Source: an uncultured bacterium (GTDB lineage Bacteria; Patescibacteriota; Minisyncoccia; Minisyncoccales; JAQTVQ01). Taken from it: a stretch of DNA of 7,854 bases. The DNA lies in contig CAIMDX010000078.1 of the NCBI GenBank assembly GCA_903839905.1, positions 1-7,854 on the forward strand, given 5' to 3'. How positions within the stretch are numbered: the stretch's first letter is position 1; every line of letters begins with the position of its first letter. The translations under genes and the position numbers were made by a program. This document shows, one piece after another, positions 1 to 5,442 of this stretch. A model generated the notes under the pieces. It was not told the origin of the DNA, did not search any database, and was given only the letters and a program-made list of their open reading frames with translations.

Positions 1-357
1 CAAGAATTGATATTTCGGCGACAGTAGTTTACGTAGCTTGTAAATCCTTGAAAGAGCGTTTATGCAATTCTCAAGATGATTAGTGATCTCGCATATAAAA
101 AAATACTGACCATCGTCGCGTTTCGTGATTTCATCATAAGTCATTTTTCTCTCTTCCACCTCCTTAATTACCGCCTCTCTGGCCGTTAGATACTCAACTT
201 TTGCTTTATCGATAAGCCTAGCGATGACGGAGAAGCAAGCTATTTCCTCTTTTGTTTTTCCGACATTTGATCCAGCAAGTGATGTAATCAGAAAAGCTCC
301 TATCACAGACGGCGCTAGGTCGGAGATGTCTGGCATTTTGCATTCTTTGATAATCAT
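1..357 (-). CDS. Hypothetical protein, C-terminus beyond the window edge
   Basis: This reading frame starts at ATG 357 and stays open to base 1, giving 119 codons with no stop; its end lies outside the window. I do not recognise the family. The protein starts MIIKECKMPDISDLAP, then has a small mildly hydrophobic stretch (about residues 18-30, with ITSLAGSNVGK) and a charged, probably helical region around residues 52-80. It ends, as far as visible, in a helical segment rich in Leu, Asn and Lys (about 90-119). The GxxxxGK-like spacing is not a convincing Walker A motif. The start lies 7 bp after the stop of the upstream gene, so the two are probably co-transcribed. The leader before ATG 357 contains only a weak AGAG purine stretch. 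Met8 is an alternative start. The frame is judged real because it fills otherwise gene-free DNA on the common strand with protein-like composition. Confidence 0.6.
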   Translation of the reverse strand, partial: MIIKECKMPDISDLAPSVIGAFLITSLAGSNVGKTKEEIACFSVIARLIDKAKVEYLTAREAVIKEVEERKMTYDEITKRDDGQYFFICEITNHLENCINALSRIYKLRKLLSPKYQFL

Positions 358-364
358 AGATTCT

Positions 365-760
365 CTAATTTTGTTGGGAATTATCCTTTCTTACTTTTTC
401 AATTTTTTCTTTTACCCATTCCGGAGCAGAATCTTTCATAATATCTGGGACATCGTCTGTCCAATGATAACTTTGCTTGGGAAGGATTGTTATTTCAATA
501 ATATCTGGATCTGCGGTTGCTTGAATAGAGTAAACGTCGAAGTTCAAAGGTTTTAAATCTCTACCATCTTTTCTACAAACATAAACAGTCCCGTTATATT
601 GATTAGCCACTAATGCTTCCGGCCCATGCACAGCAAAAAAAATCCCATTTTCAGGTGGCAATCTTATTGGTTTAATCAAAGATTCAGCACTATAACTCAA
701 TTGCTCCCCAGGTTTTATTATTTCTTTATACCTCTTAAGAGTAATGACCTTCTTTTTCAT
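365..760 (-). CDS. Hypothetical protein, 131 residues
   Basis: A complete frame from ATG 760 to TAG 365-367. I do not recognise the family and assign no function. There is no signal peptide or membrane segment. The N-terminus is basic (MKKKVITLKRYKEII). The middle is rich in alternating hydrophobic residues typical of beta strands (GIFFAVHG near residue 40, GTVYVCRK near 57, IIEITILPK near 87), which suggests a small beta-rich domain. The C-terminal 25 residues are charged and probably helical. The start is the best supported in the window: AGGA lies 7 nt upstream. The start codon falls within the 3' end of the short frame 735-875, so translation may be coupled to the gene before it. The next gene follows after 7 bp. 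It probably belongs to the same unit as the XRE-like and zinc-ribbon genes, and might be cargo or an effector of that unit (inference). Confidence 0.72.
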   Translation of the reverse strand: MKKKVITLKRYKEIIKPGEQLSYSAESLIKPIRLPPENGIFFAVHGPEALVANQYNGTVYVCRKDGRDLKPLNFDVYSIQATADPDIIEITILPKQSYHWTDDVPDIMKDSAPEWVKEKIEKVRKDNSQQN

Positions 761-875
761 ACGTTTTTCCTACCATCAAAGAGAGCAAGGCCTCCTGACG
801 GTTGATTAGACGAATATAATATTCTGCTTCAAAAAAATCTCTTTTTAAATAATCTACTAATTTTTTCATTATCAT
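735..875 (-). other. Short overlapping frame, probably the displaced C-terminus of the XRE-like gene
   Basis: A frame from ATG 875 to TAA 735-737 (46 residues) overlaps the end of the XRE-like gene by 47 bp and the start of the 131-residue gene by 26 bp. From about base 830 on it encodes the protein-like helical stretch EAEYYIRLINRQEALLSL. Before that it is only the shifted reading of the upstream gene. The XRE-like gene stops at TGA 829-831, directly at a run of seven T on the minus strand (831-837). With six T the upstream gene would read through FF into EAEYYIRL and end at 735, gaining 31 residues. I therefore favour a frameshifted C-terminus. The cause could be a sequencing or assembly error, a real mutation, or slippage. 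The alternative is a separate 46-residue protein starting at 875, which has no good ribosome binding site (an AAGG lies about 12 nt upstream). Confidence 0.5.
768..771 (-). promoter_or_regulatory. Shine-Dalgarno site of the 131-residue gene
   Basis: The minus strand reads TAGGAAAAACGTATG, placing AGGA 7 nt before ATG 760. It is notable because it is the only reasonable Shine-Dalgarno site seen at the complete genes of the window. It supports 760 as the start. Confidence 0.5.
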
Positions 876-1680
876 CAAGTTTATATGCCTTGATGTAATT
901 AAGCACAATTGGCAACTCGTCCGCCTCTTTGGAAACGGCACTTTCTTCTGGCGATAAAGAGTAGTCCTCTAAAGAAGGATCTGTTTTTTCTCTCCCATAA
1001 TATTGCCGAGGAACAATACGTCCGGATTCGATGCCTTTCAATATCTTTTTATTTATCTGATACATAGGAACAACAGGAACCTTCAACTTCTTCTCCAATA
1101 TTCTAACCATCGCTTTTAATTGAATACGGCATTTCTGATAGCCCCAATCAAATTCATCATATATATGATATCTATAGATTACATTATCGCCAAATTGAGC
1201 GCACTTTTCTCTCAATACGGGTACAATTAGCTGGCCTCGGCCTCCTTCGTAATTAAGCTTTGTGGTTGAACAAAATACGGCTATCGGAGAAAAGAAGTCC
1301 TCTCTATTGAGTTTTCTAAAATCATCAAAAAATCTCCAAGGATCTTTATAAAAAAAGTCGTAATCATATATCTGGTCTGTTATACCCTCTAACCATGATA
1401 ATTTAATTTGAAACAGTCTTGCTGTATCCCGGAGAATTTCTGGTGTTAACGCTGGCCTCAACGATTCAGGATTTTGAAGTTGATCCAAAGATAAATTTGG
1501 TACTAAGCGTGGGATTTGCGAAATGGCAACGCCATGGTCTTCAAATATACTTAAAAATCTTTCTGCAACAATTAATGTTGGATTTTTCTTGCCGCCAGAA
1601 GCAAAACGCCTCAAAAGAGCACGAATGTTCACATTGAGTCCATACATTCCAGGTTTTAATTCAAAAATATCTTCGGCCAT
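829..1680 (-). CDS. Atypical XRE-like helix-turn-helix protein, apparently truncated at its 3' end
   Basis: A 283-residue frame from ATG 1680 to TGA 829-831. Residues about 38-100 (AERFLSIFEDHGVAISQIPR, then LTPEILRDTARLF and SWLEG) resemble, from memory, the divergent XRE-like domain of conserved proteins that read RF..LFE.HGV...QIPR...LT...L...A.LF.v...WL.G. The second half (about 130-200, with VIYRYHIYDEFDWGYQKCR and then IQLKAMV) also looks like the conserved partner region of that family. The role of the family is not established to my knowledge, and DNA binding is inferred from the fold. There is no membrane segment. The gene starts 13 bp after the zinc-ribbon/HTH gene and lacks a Shine-Dalgarno site, so it is probably co-transcribed and perhaps coupled. 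The C-terminus is suspect: the stop sits on a T7 run, and a one-base slip would add 31 plausible residues (to 735). The existence of the gene is fairly sure; the family call is tentative. Confidence 0.75.
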   Translation of the reverse strand: MAEDIFELKPGMYGLNVNIRALLRRFASGGKKNPTLIVAERFLSIFEDHGVAISQIPRLVPNLSLDQLQNPESLRPALTPEILRDTARLFQIKLSWLEGITDQIYDYDFFYKDPWRFFDDFRKLNREDFFSPIAVFCSTTKLNYEGGRGQLIVPVLREKCAQFGDNVIYRYHIYDEFDWGYQKCRIQLKAMVRILEKKLKVPVVPMYQINKKILKGIESGRIVPRQYYGREKTDPSLEDYSLSPEESAVSKEADELPIVLNYIKAYKLDDNEKISRLFKKRFF

Positions 1681-1693
1681 AAGTTAATTTCAA

Positions 1694-2353
1694 TCACTTT
1701 TTAACTACCTGCAAATAATCCATAATCTTATATCCTTTAAGATGTTCTTTAGGATCGACAAACCTGTACCAAGGCTCCGAATGAAACCAGTCCTTCCCCT
1801 CCTTCGTTTCTTTTACCAATTGCGATTCGGTCATTTTCTTTGGCGGCAAAGTATCTTTATTATCTTTTATCAAAAATAGTTGCGCGTGAACTCCTTTGCC
1901 GTCGTGAGTTACCGTCCGCGCTTTCAAAATACCATTTTTGATCCAGCTTCTTAGTGTTGGCCCTTTTATATTGAAACGGTCTTCAATTTCATATTTTGAA
2001 TACCAACTTTTCCTATTCTTCGCCAAGGATGCGGGAATTTCTTTTCTAACGATCGCTCCTTGGCATATTTTGCATTTAATGCCGTATTTATCATACCAAT
2101 TGCCGCCAACCGGAGTACTGCCCCCACAGATAAAACAGGTATAGCCTATGCCATCAAGTTGGAATCCGTTCGGATGCTCTTCGAGTTTCTTTTTTCTTAT
2201 TTGTTCGTCCACCCAACAGCGATGCAGTACTTCGAAAAGGCCAACCAAGCTGCGCGCTCCTTCAGCCGCTTCTTCCCAAGAAATTTCTTTACCCTTCTTT
2301 TTTTCGAGGATATTTTTGAACTCTTGAATTCTTTCGTTTGATAGTCCGGCCAT
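1694..2353 (-). CDS. Zinc-ribbon and helix-turn-helix protein, putative regulator
   Basis: A 219-residue frame from ATG 2353 to TGA 1694-1696. Three parts are visible. The N-terminal helical region (1-60) carries the stretch KEISWEEAAEGARSLVGLFE. A treble-clef or zinc-ribbon-like knuckle pair follows, with C73-x2-C76 and C94-x2-C97 spaced 17 residues apart, able to bind one zinc. Then comes a MerR-like helix-turn-helix at about 118-147 (YSKYEIEDRFNIKGPTLRSW followed by IKNGILKA), in which a Tyr-Ser-x3-Ile start and a TLRSWI recognition helix are typical. The C-terminal 60 residues are charged and unassigned. The protein is cytoplasmic and most likely binds DNA; its target is unknown. It is the first gene after a terminator, so it probably heads its own transcription unit with the XRE-like and downstream genes. 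ATG 2353 is chosen because it is the first start in frame. No Shine-Dalgarno is visible, and the leader is A/T-rich. Similar N-terminal sequences occur, as I recall, in uncultured CPR-type genomes. Confidence 0.78.
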   Translation of the reverse strand: MAGLSNERIQEFKNILEKKKGKEISWEEAAEGARSLVGLFEVLHRCWVDEQIRKKKLEEHPNGFQLDGIGYTCFICGGSTPVGGNWYDKYGIKCKICQGAIVRKEIPASLAKNRKSWYSKYEIEDRFNIKGPTLRSWIKNGILKARTVTHDGKGVHAQLFLIKDNKDTLPPKKMTESQLVKETKEGKDWFHSEPWYRFVDPKEHLKGYKIMDYLQVVKK

Positions 2354-2369
2354 AAAATTGTTTTTATGA

Positions 2370-2375
2370 CTTATA
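2370..2375 (-). promoter_or_regulatory. Possible -10 element for the zinc-ribbon/HTH gene
   Basis: The minus strand carries TATAAG 16 bp upstream of ATG 2353, in the only sizeable intergenic gap. The matching -35 position (about 2392-2398, GCAGTT or CAGTTT) is poor and lies inside the terminator stem. Transcription from here would give a leader of only about 10 nt, in keeping with the missing Shine-Dalgarno site. The call is weak and based on position and the -10 match alone. Confidence 0.25.
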
Positions 2376-2376
2376 T

Positions 2377-2395
2377 GTTTTTTAAACTAAAAAAC
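2377..2395. repeat. Perfect AT-rich inverted repeat next to the terminator
   Basis: The plus strand reads GTTTTTTA-AAC-TAAAAAAC: two 8-base arms around a 3-base centre. One arm contains the T-tract of the terminator and shares base 2395 with its stem. As RNA it would be a weak hairpin. As DNA it lies 24-42 bp upstream of ATG 2353, so it could be an operator for a dimeric repressor such as one of the two HTH proteins encoded downstream (inference). In DNA this AT-rich, such a repeat may also arise by chance. Confidence 0.35.
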
Positions 2396-2422
2396 TGCTT
2401 GCATTATTTTTACTACAAACAG
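2389..2422 (-). terminator. Intrinsic terminator after the VirD4-like gene
   Basis: Reading the minus strand, CTGTTTGTA (2422-2414) can pair with TGCAAGCAG (2403-2395) to form a 9-bp stem with two G-U pairs and a 10-base A-rich loop. Six T follow at once (2394-2389). The hairpin begins 28 bp after the stop of the VirD4-like gene and 36 bp or more before the next start. The form is that of a rho-independent terminator, although the stem is only moderately stable. It separates the GC-rich block from the AT-rich cluster and implies a new promoter for the latter. Confidence 0.6.
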
Positions 2423-2449
2423 AAAAGAAGTAAAGAATAAAGCCTGTTC

Positions 2450-3982
2450 TTAGCCCTTTTTGTCCTTGAAAGTTTCTTCCTGCAAACCGGACATTAGTTC
2501 CCTTTCCCTCTCCGCAATTTCGCTCTCAACCTCGCCCCTGCTCTTCACATAATCCGCGCCGATCCCCAGCTGTCCGGTAAGCACGCGATAGTTTTCTTCG
2601 TTCCAGTTGTCGTCAACATCCGCCATCAGTTCCCAAGGGCAAGGTACGGGCAAAGTACGGATACCCACGATCCCGTTCTCTTGCTTGTTGGCAACATAGC
2701 AACAGCGTGTCGGTACTTCTTGCAAAAGCTGGATGTTGAGTTCCCAGCCCGGTTTGCTGCGATAGATCGGCCCCATGATCTCGCGGGCCAACAATTGCGC
2801 GTCTTCGCGATTAACTCGGAAGCACGCCTGGATGCCGCAGTTGGCCAGAATGGAATCCCGCAAATCTTCGGAAAGCTGGCTCAAGTTTTGATGCGCCAGT
2901 ATCAGGGAAAGCCGGTATTTTCTCGCCTCGCTCAAAATCTCGACAAAGCTGTTTGTCGCAAAATTCTGAAACTCGTCGATATAGAGATAGAATGGCTGGC
3001 GTTCGGTTTGCGGAATATCGGTTCTCGAAAACGCCGCCATCTTAATTTTGCTCACCAGCAACGCCCCTAAAAGGTTTGCGCTGTCGCCTAACTTTCCCTT
3101 GTTAAGATTCACCAGCAGGATTTTCTTGTGGTCCATAATATCCCGCAGATTGAATGAGCTTCGTTTGGAAGCGAAGATCATTCTGATCGCCGGATCGGAG
3201 AGAAACGCGTCAACTTTATTGAGCGTTGATTCCAGCCATTCTCGCCAGGTGCTGGCGGGCACGGATTCAAAATATTTGAATCTTTGGAGGCAGGTCGGGC
3301 TTTTGACGTTGGCCAAAATCTTCTTGCGGGCCGCCTTTTCCGTCAAAAGCAGCGGCAGTTCAAGAAGCGTCAAATTGTTTTCCGCCAAAGCGATTAAAGA
3401 ATTACGCAGAATGTCGGCCATCCTCTCGCCCCACGCGTCGGCCCATATTTTTTTGAACGCTTCCACTAATTGCCCGGCCAATCGTTCCGGCGGTATGCCG
3501 TCCACCGGCTCAAGCGGATTGAAACAAGCCGTGTTTTCCAAATCCGCCGGATCAATAAGCACGATCTCGCTGCGAAAATCTTTTTTCGTCCAAAAGTGCA
3601 ACCATCCTTTGACGTCTTCCACCAGATCGCCGTGAGGATCAATCACACCAAAGCCTTCGTCGCGAATAATGTCCTGTATGATAAGCGACTGCAAAAATTT
3701 GGACTTGCCCGAACCGGAAGCGCCCACGGCGTAGAAGTGAGTGCTCCGGTAGGCCGTATCAATCCCCTTGATATTGCCAACAAGCCCGGTGGTAGGGTTC
3801 AACTCCCCGTCCACCCAACCAAGACCCATCCGGTTTTTCTCGATTGGAAACCGCCACAGCGGATATTCCAAAACCGTCGTCTTGCTTTCCGGCGAGGCGG
3901 GTACCGATTTTTCTCCAACTAACATATCTTTTAAAAACGCCTTGAGAGGGGCCAAGGCCCGGCGGTTCCGTTTTTCTTTCAT
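2450..3982 (-). CDS. VirD4/TraG-type DNA-translocating ATPase without membrane anchor
   Basis: A 510-residue P-loop ATPase of the type IV coupling protein / HerA-FtsK superfamily. Visible motifs are Walker A GASGSGKS (87-94), the conserved strand VIDPHGDL (113-120), FNPL (154-157), Walker B YLYIDEFQNF (332-341, D336 and E337), and a sensor-like LAHQNLSQL (362-370). Family members form hexamers that bring DNA, often with bound protein, to a conjugation channel or move it across membranes. The length is usual for the ATPase part. Unlike classic VirD4 or TraG, no pair of N-terminal membrane helices is present: the first 80 residues are charged or polar. The upstream gene, 4 bp away, encodes a protein with one likely membrane segment and might supply the anchor (inference). 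The C-terminus (about 480-510) is strongly charged. Start ATG 3982 is the first in frame and lacks a Shine-Dalgarno site. A terminator follows the gene. A HerA-like defence ATPase is the main alternative role. Confidence 0.88.
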   Translation of the reverse strand: MKEKRNRRALAPLKAFLKDMLVGEKSVPASPESKTTVLEYPLWRFPIEKNRMGLGWVDGELNPTTGLVGNIKGIDTAYRSTHFYAVGASGSGKSKFLQSLIIQDIIRDEGFGVIDPHGDLVEDVKGWLHFWTKKDFRSEIVLIDPADLENTACFNPLEPVDGIPPERLAGQLVEAFKKIWADAWGERMADILRNSLIALAENNLTLLELPLLLTEKAARKKILANVKSPTCLQRFKYFESVPASTWREWLESTLNKVDAFLSDPAIRMIFASKRSSFNLRDIMDHKKILLVNLNKGKLGDSANLLGALLVSKIKMAAFSRTDIPQTERQPFYLYIDEFQNFATNSFVEILSEARKYRLSLILAHQNLSQLSEDLRDSILANCGIQACFRVNREDAQLLAREIMGPIYRSKPGWELNIQLLQEVPTRCCYVANKQENGIVGIRTLPVPCPWELMADVDDNWNEENYRVLTGQLGIGADYVKSRGEVESEIAERERELMSGLQEETFKDKKG

Positions 3983-3986
3983 TGCG

Positions 3987-4553
3987 TTATGCGATGTTTA
4001 AGAAGCCTCTCGACTTGCGGTCAACCTTTGAGAAATCAAAGTTCACGGCTTCGGCGATGTTCTCCGAGCCGAAAACTACGCAATGATGGACGGTTCCGGC
4101 GAACGCACCCAATTCCTGCCTATCGAACAAGTCCATGTTCTCGAGCGTAACCCGGCGGTTAGTGATCTTGTCGTAGAGCTTTATCACAAGATATATCGGG
4201 TAGATCGAGAAAACAATAAAACCGGGCATGTTAGCCATAAATTGCATGAACTTGCTGACCCGCTGGGTCAAATACCAGGCGATGAGCAGCTGCTTGCCGT
4301 ACTCTTGGGCGCAAACATTGACGACATAGCCGTCGAAGTATTTGTTCTTGATGATCATGAACAGCTTGCCGTCGCCTTTTAATCTTCTTAACAAATTCGG
4401 AAAAACTACTTCCTGCGCGACCGAAAGCTTGGGAGGTTCCAATTCGTCCAGGCGGGCCTCGATCATTTTGTAAAATTCCTGCTGGCGGCCTTGGGCGCCT
4501 TCGATCAAAACACTCCACTCTTCAACAATATCGCTTTCTTTTAATTTTGCCAT
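3987..4553 (-). CDS. Hypothetical protein with one likely membrane segment
   Basis: A 188-residue frame from ATG 4553 to TAA 3987-3989. I do not recognise the family. Residues 1-60 are charged and helical (KMIEARLDELEPPKL). Residues about 106-126 (MANMPGFIVFSIYPIYLVI) form one strongly hydrophobic segment, flanked by RVSK before and KLYDK after, which is consistent with a single membrane helix or a very hydrophobic core helix. The C-terminal part (HHCVVFGSENIAEAVNFDF) looks soluble. The gene sits 37 bp after the replication-relaxation gene and 4 bp before the VirD4-like ATPase, so it is almost surely co-transcribed. Because the ATPase lacks its own anchor, this protein may act as its membrane partner (inference from order and hydrophobicity only). 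The leader just before ATG is A-rich (TATAAAAAA) without a Shine-Dalgarno site. Confidence 0.75.
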   Translation of the reverse strand: MAKLKESDIVEEWSVLIEGAQGRQQEFYKMIEARLDELEPPKLSVAQEVVFPNLLRRLKGDGKLFMIIKNKYFDGYVVNVCAQEYGKQLLIAWYLTQRVSKFMQFMANMPGFIVFSIYPIYLVIKLYDKITNRRVTLENMDLFDRQELGAFAGTVHHCVVFGSENIAEAVNFDFSKVDRKSRGFLNIA

Positions 4554-4590
4554 TTTTTTATAATTAAAAAATCAAATACGCCATCGACAT

Positions 4591-5442
4591 TTATTCGAGC
4601 AATTGGCGAAAGCCTCTGCCCTTCGCCGATCTCCAAATTGGCGTCAAAATGTTTTCGGGATTTTTCAAATTGTATGATTTTTCCGAGGCGAACCAAAACA
4701 GATCGCTGGCGTTACCGCCGCTCGCTTCCGCGGCGATGTGCCGTAGATTCTCCGCCCGCTCGTCGGACGGGCAAATCGTCAGCACGCGGAAGCTGGAAAT
4801 TCCCAGCTTCTGCTTGTGCCCTTCTTCGGCCCGCCAGTTCCAGTATCCCTTAAATTTGTTGAGCATCCGCTCAAGCGTCATCGTGGAGCGGTCGGCCTCC
4901 AAAAAGAAATACCTATAACAATCATCGTCTTCAATGGCAAAAAACGCGTCGGGGGCTATCGGCAGGCGGTCGCCTTCGCAAATCACCGCGTCAATCGCTC
5001 CCAGCTCTTTCCAAACTAAAAGCTTGAACTTGTTATTGTTTTTTAACGCTTCGCCCAACGCCAGCCGGAAATCGGACATCATCAGCGAATGGCGCAGAAA
5101 TGAGACGCCCACCTCTTTTGACCGCTTGGCTTCAGCGGCGAGATCAACGCTTTTCGAAACCAAACCCGCTCCTTTCTTCGCCAGTGAATAAACCAAAAAA
5201 TCGGACGGCTTGAAAGCGACCCTCTGCTGATCGGGCCGTTCGACATAGCCGTTATGGAACAAAAAATGCAACCTGCGCCTTATATTCCTTTCCGTTTGCG
5301 TCGGGAAAGCCGCGGCAATCTGTCGCGCGTCCAGAAAACGGCACTCCGCCAGCAGTTTTAAAATCTTGAGATCGGTTTGGACGATCCGGAAGCCGGGCGG
5401 ATTTTTGCTCCGTTCAAATTTTTTGAACCGGTGCTTGAACAT
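4591..5442 (-). CDS. Replication-relaxation family protein (winged helix plus nuclease-like domain)
   Basis: A 283-residue frame from ATG 5442 to TAA 4591-4593. Residues 17-95 match the N-terminal winged helix of the replication-relaxation family: FRIVQTDLKILKLLAECRFL, DARQIAAAFP, RNIRRRLHFLFHNGYVERP and YSLAKKGAGLV. The second half holds PDAFFAI (164-170), then FFLEADRSTMTLERM (179-193) and KFKGYW (196-201). The D165...E182-x-D184 pattern followed by lysines resembles a PD-(D/E)XK-like fold as seen, from memory, in this family. Members accompany plasmid or element replication and conjugation genes and are thought to act on element DNA; the exact reaction is not settled. The start is forced, since no other ATG, GTG or TTG lies before the winged helix, so the 85-bp overlap with the upstream gene is real if this gene is intact. 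No Shine-Dalgarno is seen. It is followed by the membrane-segment protein and the VirD4-like ATPase, a fitting mobile-element context. Confidence 0.82.
   Translation of the reverse strand: MFKHRFKKFERSKNPPGFRIVQTDLKILKLLAECRFLDARQIAAAFPTQTERNIRRRLHFLFHNGYVERPDQQRVAFKPSDFLVYSLAKKGAGLVSKSVDLAAEAKRSKEVGVSFLRHSLMMSDFRLALGEALKNNNKFKLLVWKELGAIDAVICEGDRLPIAPDAFFAIEDDDCYRYFFLEADRSTMTLERMLNKFKGYWNWRAEEGHKQKLGISSFRVLTICPSDERAENLRHIAAEASGGNASDLFWFASEKSYNLKNPENILTPIWRSAKGRGFRQLLE

Noticed and set aside
18..60. Possible Walker A motif in the left-edge protein (GSNVGK, encoded near 252-270)
   Set aside because: The spacing GxxxxGK[ST] is not met with a proper preceding strand, and no Walker B motif is visible in the part present.
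224..556. 110-codon plus-strand reading frame
   Set aside because: It is antisense to two closely spaced minus-strand genes and has an unnatural composition with a Phe-rich run. The minus-strand frames explain this region better.
735..941. 68-codon version of the short frame, starting at ATG 941
   Set aside because: The first 22 residues are the shifted reading of the XRE-like gene and do not look like protein. Only the part after about base 830 is convincing.
3048..3635. 195-codon plus-strand reading frame, with another of 150 codons at 3470-3922
   Set aside because: Both lie fully opposite the VirD4-like ATPase, whose motifs are unmistakable. Their products have no recognisable domain and look like antisense readings of GC-rich coding DNA.
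3980..3996. Imperfect palindrome CATTGCGTTATGCGATG around the start of the VirD4-like gene
   Set aside because: Two mismatches within seven-base arms and no supporting context make chance likely.
4231..4518. 95-codon minus-strand frame inside the membrane-segment gene
   Set aside because: Its Arg/Pro-rich product is typical of a shifted reading of the real 188-residue frame.
4554..4590. Possible terminator or tiny gene between the replication-relaxation gene and the membrane-segment gene
   Set aside because: There are T-runs but no stable hairpin, and the only frame is eight codons long.
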